Assembly (NCBI GenBank): GCA_039545315.1
Contig: BCIM01000017.1
Span: 62,001 to 126,000 of the forward strand
DNA from: Kondoa malvinella
Lineage: Eukaryota > Basidiomycota > Agaricostilbomycetes > Agaricostilbales > Kondoaceae
DNA length: 64,000 nucleotides
Direction of reading: 5' to 3'
In this document: positions 22,149 through 32,988 of the stretch, piece by piece
How positions within the stretch are numbered: the first letter of the stretch is position 1
Layout: every line of letters starts with the position of its first letter
Notes under the pieces: generated by a model
Told to the model about the DNA's origin: nothing
Database searches by the model: none
Seen by the model: the letters and a program-made list of their open reading frames with translations, nothing else
Position numbers and translations under genes: made by a program

Positions 22149-22676
22149 AGAGATTTCGCTCATCTCTCGCTGTAGAGGACACAAGAGATATAGATGTTTG
22201 GTGACCCGCTCAAGTAGTCAGTAATCGCTAGCCAACACTCTGAATTAGGCTCTTACATTTCAATTCAAGCAGACTAGATCGACTCTGGGGTATAAGCTTC
22301 AACCGAAGCACAGAACCAAGCAAGATTAAGTCATGTGGCCTACTCAGAGCGAAGTTGCAGCACCGCGCTTGCATCTTGGGCGCATAGAAAAGGCTGAGGG
22401 CACCAACCACAATGGCACCTCAAGATATCGAAGATGGTTTTCCAGGTATCTAAATAGCACAGTAGACATCATTATTGCATAAACACTGCTCTCATCAAAG
22501 CATTCATCTATACGAGCGAAATTGGCAGACCACCTTGCACACATTTTTGTGAGCAAACGGTCCAAACGGTCACGTGGAACCATGAAGGGGGAACTCAAAA
22601 CCAAGTTTTGTAAGTTTTGGTCGGAATCATCCAAACGCAGCTTGGCGAAGTGTCTGTCGGACTCAAACCATTCCAG
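22149..22676. other. Intergenic region with likely 5' UTR intron of SEC61 gamma
   Basis: A canonical intron (GTAAGT at 22610 to CCAG at 22676, 67 nt) ends exactly at the SEC61 gamma start codon, suggesting a spliced 5' UTR. Upstream, a minus-strand frame (22344-22685) overlaps the SEC61 gamma first exon and is not supported. Nothing else is evident. Confidence 0.45.
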
Positions 22677-23167
22677 ATGGATCAAGGCAGAGAGCTCATT
22701 GAGCTGCCCAAGCGCTTCATCAAGGTCGGTCTAGAGATCCCTTTCTGTCTGCCAGTGAAGGAATTCGACGTGTCCTGTTTTGGGATCGTTTGGCCTTTGC
22801 GCACCGTGCTGCTGTCCCATCCCGAACGCTATGCACCTCTCACCCGAATCATATGACTCTAGAATTGAATACTAAGGCTTTTCCCGCTACCAGGAAGGAC
22901 ATCAATTCGTCAACCGCTGCACGAAACCAGACAAAAAAGGTTTATCTCCCTTGCTCCTCTGCTCTTTACACTGGGCTGAGTGGATCGGGGACAAACAGAA
23001 TATCTAGCCATCTGCTATGCTGTCGCTGTTGGGTTCGCGATAATGGGAACGATTGGTTTCGTGTGCGTCTCTTTTTCGAGAGGATAGCATAATAGTATGC
23101 TCAAGAGTCATGCAGTGTCAAGTTGATTCATATTCCGATCAATCATGTTCTGGTGGGAGGTGCATGA
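22677..23167 (+). CDS. SSS1: Sec61 translocon gamma subunit
   Basis: Tail-anchored subunit of the ER protein-conducting channel, here about 69 residues over four small exons. Exon 1 reads MDQGRELIELPKRFIK, parallel to the animal protein's start. Exon 2 reads EGHQFVNRCTKPDKK, with the conserved RCTKPD. Exon 3 gives EYLAICYAVAVGFAIMGTIG, the conserved start of the single membrane helix. Exon 4 gives VKLIHIPINHVLVGGA, the invariant KLIHIPIN motif. Introns are at 22725, after KPDKK and inside the helix (phase 2); the protein is continuous only with these splices, so it is missed by simple reading-frame scans. Expected length and all signatures are present. Confidence 0.95.
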
Positions 23168-23488
23168 ACGAAGTGAGTGGGCGCTTGGCAGTTTTGGGTT
23201 TCACCTAATCACACCGGTTCGTCTTGTTCACAGATTATCTTGTGTAGCAGCTGCACGATTGAAGGTGAATCAGCCTTCTCACTCTAGGTTTCGACCTAAT
23301 TGTGGTTTCGGTGTTTTCACAGGTTGCATGAAACGTCAGTGTCATCGGGAAGCTAGCATCTGCGGTATATCAACATCGATGAAGTAGACATGGGAATTGC
23401 CAAGGAGCATTGATAGAATTCGCATTGAACTTTTATCGTACATTATACTATCTTACAGAATTCGATCCATTCATGACACTACCCCATA
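23168..23488. other. Intergenic region, convergent 3' ends
   Basis: About 320 bp between the SEC61 gamma and CREG-like stops. It contains GTGAGT- and CAG-bordered segments that look intron-like, but no coding frame joins across them. Confidence 0.3.
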
Positions 23489-24566
23489 TCACAAGACCAG
23501 CTGCGTCTGATCCTGTAGTGTGTAGACTTGATCTTTATCAGCCCGTTCTTTGGGTAAAGCGTTGCGGTATAGATCCTGTAAGCTCCGCGATTCGTTCCAA
23601 TGCACCAAAGCGCATGAAAGAAGCCAAACTTACGAGTGGGATCCAGCCTATGTAGTGTACGTCGCCAAAGCCTCCGATATAGTAGACTAAACAAACATCA
23701 GCGGCTGCTACTGGTGGAGAAAGTGAGACTGACTTGTATCAGGGCTGCGCGCACGTAGAGTTAGTATGACGACAGTGTGGAAGACTGAGACTGACTCGAA
23801 GCGTGCCCATATAGCCTTGAAAATGTCAGTGTAGATCAGAAAGGGAAGCAGATCTAGCTCACTGGATGAATCTCATCTGTAAGACACGAACCACTTTTAG
23901 CCACAGATGGAGCAAAAGTATAGCAGGACCTACGAGGAGGAGCATAATACCTGGCCTCAGGATGATACTTTAAATAACTCTTTTTCGCTGCTTCCGCCTC
24001 TTCACCTTCGTTGCCAATGATGTGAACATGACCATAAATCGTCACTCGAGCTCTGTTGACTGCCCATGCTCCTTTCTTTGATTCTCTTTCTCCTTGTTCA
24101 TCTTTGAATGCGAGTGTTGCTTCGTGTGTTGGTGAAGAGAGGACGTTACCAACCGTCTGAGCGATCTGTACCGTCCAACACTGCATTACTTCCTGATGAA
24201 AGAAATATAGAGCAAAGACGCACAGGCATAAACAGCAGATAGACAGATCCGTTAGAAGCGGGTGAAAAGTATTCAAGGGAAGCGGCTGGTCTGCCTGCCA
24301 GCGATGAATGGTTGGCAGGATAATTGGCCGCCATTGTAGCTACACCATCGCTTCTCTGTGTTCGATCTCAACACGTAATAGAGACAGAAGGGGACAGTGG
24401 TAAAACAGACGTAGGATAGTAGATGCCTGATATTGGCCGCTACATCCAGAATGAGCTCAAGTCACAGGAAGAGGAGGAAAGAGGGCGAACCTGCTTCAGC
24501 GATCGTCTCTCTTGCTTGAACAGCATAGGCGAGACTGTACAACAGTGCGATCAAAAAGTACTTCAT
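23489..24566 (-). CDS. Secreted CREG-like FMN-binding split-barrel protein
   Basis: Starts with a clear signal peptide, MKYFLIALLYSLAYAVQA, then RETIAEAG. The body shows SDGVATMAANYPANHSSLAG, FSPASNGSVYLLFMP and, after an intron, ISQTVGNVLSSPTHEATLAF. Next come WAVNRARVTIYGHVHIIGN, HPEARYYAPP, and a final block VYYIGGFGDVHYIGWIPL-DLYRNALP. These are the hallmarks of CREG/pyridoxamine-phosphate-oxidase-like split barrels. CREG proteins are secreted or lysosomal glycoproteins; fungal ones have unknown ligands and often lack enzymatic residues. About 260 residues in six or more exons. The small second exon (IYYPTS) is the weakest join. Starts 65 bp from NSE3 on the opposite strand. Confidence 0.75.
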
Positions 24567-24631
24567 CGCGGTTCACGGTCAACTCGCTATAGCTTGGATA
24601 GCAACCGCGTCTCGACGTCTTTCAATCAAAC

Positions 24632-26158
24632 ATGGTGCGCTGCCTTGTGCTTTTCCTAGTAGCAACGCTCTGACAGACTACTATCATCTTACAGCCACGC
24701 GCCAGAGCTGTCCGTTCTCCTCTTCCTCCCATTTCTATGCATCTGTTTACTTTGCTCTCATTTCATCTAGTCATCAGACTCTGAAGCCTCTGAACCACGC
24801 GCAAAAGCCAAAAAGGGAGCAAAGAAACGCGGTCGACCTTCACAGGCATCATCACGCGCTGCTGCTGCTGCTTCAGACGAGGAAGAATCCGACGGTGGTG
24901 AAGAAGTAGACACGGGCAAGAAGAAGTCGAAATCTAAAGCTGCGCCCAAGTTATCAGGTGCTGTAAGTGCTCTGTATTGACGCGTGAGACATATCTGATG
25001 TGTAGAGGGTATATAGGAATTGCATGAAAAGGCGAATGAGGTTGCTCGATTGGCGCTGTGCACTGAATTTCGTAGGACGGCTTTGAAGCGGGATGAAATC
25101 AACAAGAAAGGTTCGTCCTGGCTCTACTGATTACCTGCACGGTATTCGACTAATCCATGCGAACAGTACTGGAAGGCAACACCCGCTCATTCAATGGCGT
25201 CCTAGCTGAAGCTCAAGAGATTCTACGCGATGGCTTGGGTATGGAACTAGTTGAAGCGCGTACCAAAGGGACAGGATTCGGCGTTTCCACCATCCGAACA
25301 AAGTCGAAAAAGAAGACCAATGCAGGAGAAGAAGAAGAATCAGATGACGCTCCACCGACGAAAGCAAAGTTTGTCCCGTCTAAATCCTATGTCCTTCGAT
25401 CTACGTTGGATCCAAAAATGATTGCTGCTGCTGCCGATGTGGTGGGTAGCGTCATGTGGGAAGAAGCCGAGACGCCGCCTGAAGCTACGTCTGCCAAAAA
25501 CAAGACTTGGGCTATGGACGATGGCGTTTTGATCAATTGGAAGAAGAGCGATCAATTACAGCATTTGGGTATTCTCCAAGTCATCCTCAGTCTGATTCTT
25601 GTTAGTGGTAGAGCTTTAGCCGATAGTAAGTCTCTGTCGATTTCTTTTTGGCACTCGCTGATATGTCCGAACAGATCAATTACGCTCGTACTTGAAGAAA
25701 CTAGACCTCAAAGGACCTGTAAATGCCTCGTCAACAGCAAACAATATACCTATGAACCCTTCAACAGCTCCATCAACAGCCATTACAAAGCTCAACATGG
25801 AAGCACTCCTTGGCACCTTCATCAAACAAGGTTACTTGGAAAAACAACCCAACGGTCTAGGAGCAGCCAACAAGAATCGGGCAACGCAAGAAGATGTAGG
25901 CGAAGGTGGTGATCCTACTTTGGAATGGAGATGGGGGCCTAGAGCGGATGTGGAAATGGGTGAACTGAATATGGCGAAATTCATCGAGAATTTCTATGCC
26001 GAGCCTGAAGGAACCGAGAGGGAAGTCATCAAGACGAAAAGCGCTTTGTTGCATAAGAAGTGCGTTCATCGACTGCTCGCACGGATTGATACTGATCTCG
26101 ATTCAGTCTGGAAAGGGCTGCTGGTGCGGCTTTACAACCAGCTCAAAAGGCTGCTTGA
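24632..26158 (+). CDS. NSE3: Nse3/MAGE-domain subunit of the SMC5/6 complex
   Basis: Nuclear DNA-repair and chromosome-segregation factor; Nse3 binds the Nse1 ubiquitin ligase and Nse4 kleisin. After an ATG that is its whole first exon, a 136-nt intron leads to SSDSEASEPRAKAKKGAKKR, an acidic/basic disordered region. The MAGE homology domain follows: VARLALCTEFRRTALKRDEI, VLEGNTRSFNGVLAEAQEIL and VILSLILVSGRALADNQLRS, the winged-helix signature. Then comes the second winged helix with FIKQGYLEKQ and VEMGELNMAKFIENFYAE. It ends SALLHKNLERAAGAALQPAQ. About 330 residues. The start is inferred; the domain call is firm. Convergent with RFC4, 56 bp apart. Confidence 0.85.
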
Positions 26159-26214
26159 TTCATGTACTTTTGTCTGTCGTGTCTCGGTGCAATGTATGAC
26201 CATGGCAGCATTAA

Positions 26215-27798
26215 TTACAATTCGAAAAACTCTGGCTTGAGGTTGATTTTACATAGTCTGGCCAGCAGACCGCCCAGTTGCACTACTGTACCGACACCTT
26301 GTAGAATCGTCATGTGCGCTTCTCCAATCAGCTGTATGGCCAAATCAGCAGCTGCACATGCAGAAGTGATGGGCATGCGTACCTTGATGAATTCCAGCCT
26401 GTGAACCAACGGTAAAAGTCCATGAGCTGACGCCCAGTGATCTCTACCACACTCACTTGAGATACTCTGGCAACTCATCCATTGTTTTGGTGACCCTGAA
26501 GATTGTGGTAACGATATCCACCGCCGCATACCCTTGCACCCAGAGGTATTCCAACTTGTCCAAAGCTTCATTCACATTGCCCATTTGACAGGCTTTGACC
26601 ATGTCTTTAACTAATTCTGGATGGGGTTGATCGCAGACTTTAAAGACTGCTTCTTTGGAAACGATTCCGAAACCGGACCAAGTGGATTGAAGGTTGTTGA
26701 TTGCTTGACGCATGTCTCCTTCTGAAGTGAAGAGGAGCGCTTCTAGTCCTTCTGGTGTGCTTTTGACCTAATGCACAGCGTCAGGTATGGAAAGCAACTC
26801 ATGACGCGGGACATACGTTTTCGGCGGCACAGATCTCGGTCAGACGCTTGAGCAGCTCGGTATCGCTCAACCGGCTGTAACGAAGAATAGCACATCTGTC
26901 CCAGTAAGTCAGTCTTAGCCCGCAAACGAGCAGATCTGAACCATTACGGACCGACTCTGAATAGGCTCAATAATCTTGTTGGACTGATTACAAGCCAAAG
27001 CAAATCTTGTCGTGTTGGAATAGATTTCCATTGTTCTTCTAAGTGCTTGTTGGGCACCTGGCGTCATTGAATCCGCTTCGTCAAGGATGATAATCTTGTG
27101 TCGGCCGGGTGGTAGGGTGACTTTCTTCTGTGCAAACGTCTTGATTCGATTACGTACTACGTCGATACCACTTGTAGACTGTCAAGAGGGTTACTTGTAG
27201 ATGAAGGGAAGGACAAACCGCTCATCACTGGCGTTGAGCTCAAGAACACCTTCTTTGTAGTTCTCGCCCAGTAAAGCATGTGCTAGAGCTAGGATGGAGG
27301 TAGTCTTGCCAATACCAGGCATACCCTGCAAGATATTATCAGCTTCAAGCTGGTGTCATGGCCTGGGTAGACTTGCGCTAATGACAATGTGCGGGCTGTT
27401 TGAAGTGTCAGACCAGCTCCCACCGTGTACATCAGAGCGTACCAGTTGCCATCTTTTGCAATCACCTGTGAGACCGTATTGCTGTTTAGCTATAGAAATA
27501 GCGAACCAGCGAGACAACCGCACCTTGAGACGCTCAATCGTTTCCGTATTGCCAACGATATCAGACAACAGCTTTGGGCGATAGACTGTAGAGCCCCAGA
27601 AGATGATAATGAGCTAGAAGCCCAACAACCACTGTAGGAAGCCTACATTCGACCCTGCATGACACGGAAATTCAGCCTCCAAGGTCTTTACGTGACTTCT
27701 CTCGCGCAGGCATACCAGGGCATTTCATAAGTGTTTGCACTCTCAGGCGCTTTGCCTTTATCCTTAGAAGCAGCAGCAGCAGGAGTATCAACAGCCAT
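26215..27798 (-). CDS. RFC4: Replication factor C subunit (RFC4 of yeast / RFC2 of humans)
   Basis: AAA+ ATPase of the PCNA clamp loader, nuclear. Starts [20 protein letters not shown] and [18 protein letters not shown] (RFC box II region). The Walker A region is [20 protein letters not shown]; the DEAD-like Walker B is [20 protein letters not shown]; and the SRC arginine finger region includes [15 protein letters not shown]. The C-terminal collar has [33 protein letters not shown] and [19 protein letters not shown], and ends [17 protein letters not shown]. The order and the NNLQST.SGFG.V signature point to RFC4/RFC2 rather than other small subunits. About 360 residues, many short introns. 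In my splice model the residue before YRP is Phe where Lys is usual; the join there is short and may be misplaced. Confidence 0.93.
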
Positions 27799-27932
27799 GA
27801 CGATTCGACGACAAGAGTTAAGAGACGCGTTGGAGTGATACAAAATGACAATATACCCTTGCACAACTAGCGAGAGCCCAGTGCTCTGTCTTTCTAGTTA
27901 AATACACAGACACTACAATTTCGATGATACCC

Positions 27933-29225
27933 TTATGTCTTTTGTTCTTGTTGCTGTTTTTGTTGTTTCTGTTGCTGCTCTCCCTCTGGTCCATCCATAA
28001 TGCTGGAGCAAATCCTGGCTATTGTATCTAGGCCATGTCGATCCGCTTCCGTGCTCTTCTTGCTTCTCGTTGCTGGATTCTTGTCACCGTCTCCAGCTGG
28101 AGCACTGGCAGGCTGCGGTTGTTGTGCTGGAGACTGAGCAGGTAAAGGAATGGGAAGAAACATTTGGTTGTTTGAGGGCTGCAAAGGCGTAGGTATGCTG
28201 TTGTCGACTTGTTCAACTTCACCAGGCGCATCATCGTCCTCTTGGTTCGAGCTCGAAGCGGCATCTTTAGTTTCCTTGACGAAATTGGCTCCATCAAACG
28301 TCTTGCTCAAATTTGGGTCCAAGGTCCAACATCCTCCTTTCCCGCTACCTCTCTTCCCAGGTGATGATGTCATTCCCGTTTGTTGCGATCGTTGATGTCG
28401 AGTAATCTTGACGAAAACAGGTTTGAGCGACAAGAAATGGCGAACTGAATTTTGCCAGGATTTCAAGTTGAGGCCGTTGCCAGATTCATTTTTGAAGAAT
28501 GGGTATGTCGTCATAATGTAGTCGTAAATTTCGTTCAAGGTAGCGCATTGATCTGGATTGCAAGAGACGATGGCTTGAGCTGCGAGTGCGGCGAAAGTGA
28601 AAGGTGGTCGTTCCATCTTGTGCTGATGTTTTGTCAAGACCTTCTGAGCTGCAGGAGTAGTGTGAAAGCCACCATTGACGATAGGCGGGACATCTGGATT
28701 GGAAGTGGACGCTGGAAATGGAGGTAGACTCGGCGTCGAAGATTGCTGCATTGGATCATGAGGCATCATGAATTGAGGAGGAACCGGAGGAAAAGAATTG
28801 TTCGATGAAGGGTTGGAGAGTGGGACGCCCATGGATGGATCACCAAGGGAAGAGTCGAGCATGAATTGAGGGAATTGACGAGGAAAAGACATTTGCGGCA
28901 TACCAGCGCTGAAGAGAGCCGGGTCGAGGAGAGGCATACCCATAGCTTGATGGTACGCGAAAGCATACTGAGGGAGTTGCTGGTTTGGCATGGACAAAGT
29001 CGGATCCATCATGTCGAACGCCTGCGGCTGGACTCCACCCAAAGTTTGAGTTCTGGCTTGAAGCTCAGACTCGGCGCGGTCATGCTGGGACTGGGTACGT
29101 TGTTTCTTTCCAGCACTGTATATGTGTTGATCGCCGAATCAACAAAGGCCTCTAATGAAATCCTTGGAAGGATTGTCAAAGCCTCACCTGGCGAGCTCGT
29201 CCTCGTCTGTCTTGCGTTTTGCCAT
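27933..29225 (-). CDS. Forkhead transcription factor with an unusual recognition helix
   Basis: Two exons, about 406 residues. Exon 1 gives MAKRKTDEDELASAGKKQR, a nuclear-localisation-like stretch, and joins after a roughly 60-nt intron to QTLGGVQPQAFDMMDP. A Pro/Met/Gln-rich region follows. The forkhead domain lies at about residues 180-262: HKMERPPFTFAALAAQAIVS, TLNEIYDYIMTTYPFF, then KSWQNSVRHFLSLKPVFVKI and a wing ending GKGGCWTLDP. Canonical H3 is WQNS(I/V)RHNLS; here the Asn after His is Phe. The C-terminal part is acidic, Pro-rich and ends in a Gln/Lys-rich run (QQQKQQKQQQEQ), a likely activation region. It is a sequence-specific DNA-binding regulator; targets are unknown. Not assignable to a named fungal forkhead. 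Confidence 0.88.
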
Positions 29226-29701
29226 AGTTCCAAGCAGTGTCCGAGTGTTCTAGCCAGCGGAAATGCGAGGTCAGCGTCCGGGTCAATCGGCAGATATTCA
29301 ATTTCGAAGATGTAAGCGAGGTATAGAGCCATCTATAAGCCAGCAGTGCTCGAGGGCCCATGGCAGCAGAAAGAAGACAGACTGAAAGAGCTGAGTGTGG
29401 CTTACCTATTGCTTGCCTTTGAGGCGCTGTCGAATTTGTTGATGGTCAACAGATAAACAGAGTGGAAGCGAGGCAGATGCCGCTTAGTCTTCTGGCTGGA
29501 CTGGGAGAAGCCAAGCTGCTCAGTGTTTGTCCTGGGCAGGGAGGTGTTGTGTCGCTGTTGCGCGAGAACTCGATGCTTGCCTTTTTTGGCTCAAGTTGGC
29601 TCAAGCTTGCCACTGCCACTTGCTGCCACGCTTAACGCAAATTATATTGTAGTATTACTATTCGTTATTAGATACAGAATGCAAGCGAGCCAGCCGAAGC
29701 A
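29226..29701. other. Intergenic region upstream of the forkhead gene
   Basis: About 475 bp, presumably forkhead promoter and 3' end of the next minus-strand gene. It contains the direct repeat ttggctcaag (twice in tandem near 29587-29606) and gccac words. No gene supportable. Confidence 0.35.
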
Positions 29702-30536
29702 TCAATTCTGTAAACCCCAGATTAAACGATCGAAACGACCGGCTATCACAACGAGATTAGCGACAGCTCATTCCTAGTGAGGAAAAGAAGACTCACTCGC
29801 TTGCTATTGAGCTTACAGCTACTCGATGATCCACAAGCATCCTTCAACGCCTTTCTCTGAGCTGACCCAACAATCTTGGCCAAAGTCAACTTGATATCAT
29901 TGACGTTTTGGTTTGCGCGTTTGCTGCGAGGTAGGACCGAAGGAAGATCCAGAGTGTCAGGAAGAGCAGCGAGAGAGTCGAGACCTGCGCGACGACGGAG
30001 TGGTCTTGGATGTCTTGATGAGCGAACGTGCGCTGGAATAGATTCGAGTGCGAGCGCGTGGTGAACAATGATGTCTATTGATTCGAAAGATTCGTGCGAT
30101 CGTCGAGAGGATAGAGTGTTGTAGACTGCTTCGGTGTCTGTGCAAGGCATAAGCGCAGATTAGAAGATGAGAAACGGTGCTTACAGGTTTCCTCGGCACA
30201 TTCATCGGATGAGATCGAGTCGATGCAATGAGGGTAGAGTGATGATTGACTACTGACCAGATGAGACGCGTCCTTTCCACACGAAAATAGTCCGACTTAC
30301 GAAGAAGCATCCCTCAACTCTCGCTCAAACCGCGCCTCCAGTTCATTCGTGAAGCCAGACAGCAGGCTCTTGACGCTGCCATCATCGTAGCTTGGGAGAA
30401 GATCGCGCTTGATGCCTTGAGCAAGCCCATTGAGGACTGAAGGAGCAATGCTGGACTTCCATGATTGTAAAGAGTGTGATTCGAGTAAAGCGTTGGTAAA
30501 GCCAAGAAGAGCCAGAGAGACGACGAGCTTGTACAT
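29702..30536 (-). CDS. Secreted protein of unknown function
   Basis: A signal peptide, MYKLVVSLALLGFTNALLES, opens exon 1, which continues LNGLAQGIKRDLLPSYDD and FTNELEARFERELRDA. Exon 2 gives SSQSSLYPHCIDSISSDECA, and exon 3 YTEAVYNTLSSRRSHESFES. Further on come LDSLAALPDTLDLPSVLPRS, IKLTLAKIVGSAQRKALKDA and CGSSSSCKLNSKR, then a stop right after the final splice (29702). About 220 residues, four cysteines in the mature part, no membrane span after the signal. Small, cysteine-containing and without a known domain, so it could be a secreted effector-like or cell-wall protein; this is inference from size and signal only. Divergent from the small basic gene, 157 bp between start codons. Confidence 0.6.
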
Positions 30537-30692
30537 AATTAAGTGTAATAAGAGTACAGTATTAGGTGGTAGGAGATTAAGCTTTTGGGTTGATGAGAGG
30601 AGAGAACAAGATCTGCGAGCTCCTTATAACGGTAGCGCGCACTCACAACACCAAACAGAGCGATCAGCTAGCTTCATTTCGAAACAAGGTGC

Positions 30693-31229
30693 ATGTCTCG
30701 ACGGCTGACCAAGAATGCGCCTGACCGTCGGAAGAGGAATGCTGATCGAGATACAAGGCTCGCGAGGATGGATACAGAGGGAGAAAAAGAGAAGTAGCAG
30801 GATTCATAGTTAAGAAGCTCAGACATGTATACGAGAGCAGCTACCAAGCTTGACAGGCTTTCAGCGCTCGCAGCTGCCAAATCTCCAAGTGTTGTTGCGC
30901 GGCAACAGTCTCGAGCTCGATATAACAGTCTAGATCTTTTGCCAATAGTCGATTCCAAGCCCTTTGGAGCAGCAACCGCTTTGCTTTTACCGGACATCTT
31001 GCCTTCGAGCCTCGAGGACTTCCAGAATTTCTCGCTGTACCTATCCTTTCCGCGATGAAATCCCCTGCGTTGTGTCGCAAGAGCGACCCTATCCAAGCTT
31101 GTGCTGCAAGAAGTATCAAAGCCGTCGTCGATGGCTGCAAAGGGACCCTCATCGAAGTCGAGGTCAGGCAACAAGCCGTATGGAAAACGAGCGAAACATA
31201 CTGTGCTGTACGAAGATCGAGCACGATAA
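30693..31229 (+). CDS. Small basic protein, about 142 residues, unknown function
   Basis: Three exons. Exon 1 gives MSRRLTKNAPDRRKRNADRD and TRLARMDTEGEKE. A 65-nt intron (GTAGCA to TTGACAG) leads to KLSALAAAKSPSVVARQQSR, YNSLDLLPIVDSKPFGAAT and LLPDILPSSLEDFQNFSL. A second intron (GTACCT to CGCAAG) leads to ATLSKLVLQEVSKPSSMAAK and SRSGNKPYGKRAKHTVLYED, ending RAR. Both joins keep frame and phase and have normal lengths, which is why I prefer this to the long minus-strand frames in the same place. Very basic at both ends with an LLPDILPSSLEDF segment in the middle; suggests a nuclear or nucleolar protein. No family recognised. Confidence 0.5.
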
Positions 31230-31343
31230 CATCACCTGCCTATCTATCAGCGAAAAAGCTGCCAAAGGACTGATTATATCGAAGTATACTGTACGCTGCT
31301 CAGCTCAAGGAGCGACCTATGCCCTTATTCAGTTGTATGTCGA

Positions 31344-32166
31344 TCATGACAATCCACCTCGAACGATGACTATTTCACATCCGTCCTGTAATCCTGACTG
31401 TCCAAGAGTAGCACTACTGGGCCCTACCTTTACTCGTTCGTCCCCTTGCTGCCGATACAGGTACAACCTCTGCGAAACAAACTCAGCATTCACCGATACC
31501 AGAATGCATCACATACCTGCGCATCTTCCTTAGCAGTATCGTTCACGTTACGCACCCCCAATGCCGCAGCAAGCAAATCCAATGCTCTACCGACGCTCGT
31601 CGTCTGGTCGAATCAGCACAGCTCAAAACAGAATATCAGCCTTACCTTTGGTAACCAGAAGGGTTTGCTCGCCCCTTCACCATCAGATGCATAAAAGTAC
31701 ACTCTATCGGTCATAGCTACTTCTCCAGCTTTCTTCTTTGGATCTGGGAATGTCGCTTTTTGGCGAAGAAGCATCAACGCCAGCTTTGGGTTAACAGGTT
31801 TCTTGGACGCAGCTGCTGCTTTGGCTTTGGAAGGGAAATTTTGAGCTAAGAGTCGTCGCGCTTCGGCATTCTTCTCGATTGGAGCGGTCCTCGAAGGTAG
31901 CGAACGATCAGGGAGAAGAGAGGCAAAGGTGTTTTGGGAGGTAGATGCGACTGAATCAACGCGATTCAAGGACGGATCGGCGGGGCATTGGTGCTGCTCA
32001 GGCTGAATGTGGTTCTTGCATAGGATACTGGAACAGAAAGAGCATTTGATGGGCAGGAAGTCGAGCTCTAGAGGGACACGGTGTGAGAAGGACAACGAGG
32101 CTGCTCGAGTATCTTACCTTTGCAGAAAGCGCAGTGCTGTCCCACGGAACTCAGATCTTCACTCAT
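31344..32166 (-). CDS. CUZ1: AN1-type zinc-finger protein, ZFAND1/Cuz1 type
   Basis: Stress adaptor that links Cdc48/p97 and the proteasome to arsenite-damaged proteins and stress granules in the characterised homologues. Exon 1 is MSEDLSSVGQHCAFCK; exon 2 continues ELDFLPIKCSFCSSILCKNH with further Cys/His (HIQPEQHQC), an AN1 finger. A linker follows, with RRLLAQNFPSKAKAAAASKK. The C-terminal ubiquitin-like part reads AMTDRVYFYASDGEGASKPF, SVGRALDLLAAALGV and RLYLYRQQGDERVKVGPSS, ending GCEIVIVRGGLS. About 230 residues; only one AN1 finger is visible, as in Cuz1. Four exons. Convergent with the small basic gene. Confidence 0.88.
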
Positions 32167-32496
32167 CCGTGCTTTTATCAACGATGGCAGGTCTACGCGT
32201 CACGACGAAGCAAGATATTCACAGTAGACCGAGGAGCTCCAAAAGAGGCTACGCTATCCCCTGGCTAGCGTCTGACGATGCCTCCCGCGCAATGGTGCTT
32301 CGACGCGAAGAGGCTTTGATGCAAGTTTGACTCGGATGAACACTCGAGCTAGCGGTGTCAAGTGTATCAGACGCAAGCCGCATGGCTATCAGACGAAATG
32401 CCTCAGATGTATGCAGTCGCTTGTTCAATAGATGTCGATCCGCAAAAGCAACAACGAAGACCTTCAATAACTTTGCGTCTTTGATTTCCTGATGAT
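32167..32496. other. Region upstream of the AN1 gene, unresolved
   Basis: Both strands carry open frames (plus 32184-32330; minus 32249-32524) but neither joins convincingly to other exons. Probably promoter of the AN1 gene plus an unresolved small gene. Confidence 0.25.
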
Positions 32497-32988
32497 ATGA
32501 GCTCTGTTTCAAGCAAGCAAACATCTCTCTACCGTCTGCTCCTGCTATATGTCGCTGCTATTTCAAGCGGTCTTTGTATCCGCTCGAATTAGCTCGCCTG
32601 CAACGCTTTGCAGATCGAACCGGCAAGCTCTGTTTCGCTCTTGCAGCGGTCGATCACCTCTACCACGATCAAGATATACAGTCATCTCCTTGCATCTCCT
32701 TTCGAGGCGCTTCTCTTCAGAACAAGTCGAGCAATCGGGATTTGCTCAAAGGGAACAAAGCCATATGGACAAAATGCGGTCTTAAACGCACCGTACAACA
32801 GTGAGCACCTTCCCTATATTGCTGCCAAAGGCGACTTTGGCAGGGTCCATCGAATGATGAGCAATTCTTCGCAGCGACTCTGCTTGAAGATCATGGTAAT
32901 TCCTGCCTGGACAATCCCCACGTACGAGCACGAGGGATACGCCTTGGCTTAGCGCAGAGCGAGAAGGAACAAAACCAATCGGGTGTAA
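32497..32988 (+). CDS. Possible hypothetical protein (low confidence)
   Basis: A plus-strand frame of more than 110 codons (to about 32895) lacks an internal start. It can be reached from an ATG at 32497 (MSSVSSKQTSLYRLLLLY) through a 45-nt intron ending GAATTAG, and left through a GTAATT...TTAG intron to RRARRNKTNRV and a stop. That gives about 148 residues with segments SITSTTIKIYSHLLASPFEA and NSEHLPYIAAKGDFGRVHRM. The opposite strand also has protein-like pieces (ATG at 33009) but with an internal stop, so I favour the plus strand. No family recognised. Confidence 0.35.

Noticed and set aside
22344..22685. A 113-codon minus-strand frame between SLS1-like and SEC61 gamma
   Set aside because: It overlaps the first SEC61 gamma exon and its likely 5' UTR intron on the other strand, and shows no family features.
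28866..29315. A 149-codon plus-strand frame
   Set aside because: Antisense to the forkhead gene, which has a clear domain and codon continuity.
30674..31224. Two long minus-strand frames (30674-31174 and 30841-31224)
   Set aside because: They overlap a plus-strand set of three in-phase exons with normal introns; the minus frames lack recognisable features and connecting exons.
32249..32524. A 91-codon minus-strand frame near the AN1 gene, with other protein-like minus pieces up to 33009
   Set aside because: The pieces cannot be joined without an internal stop, while the plus strand is open for over 110 codons.
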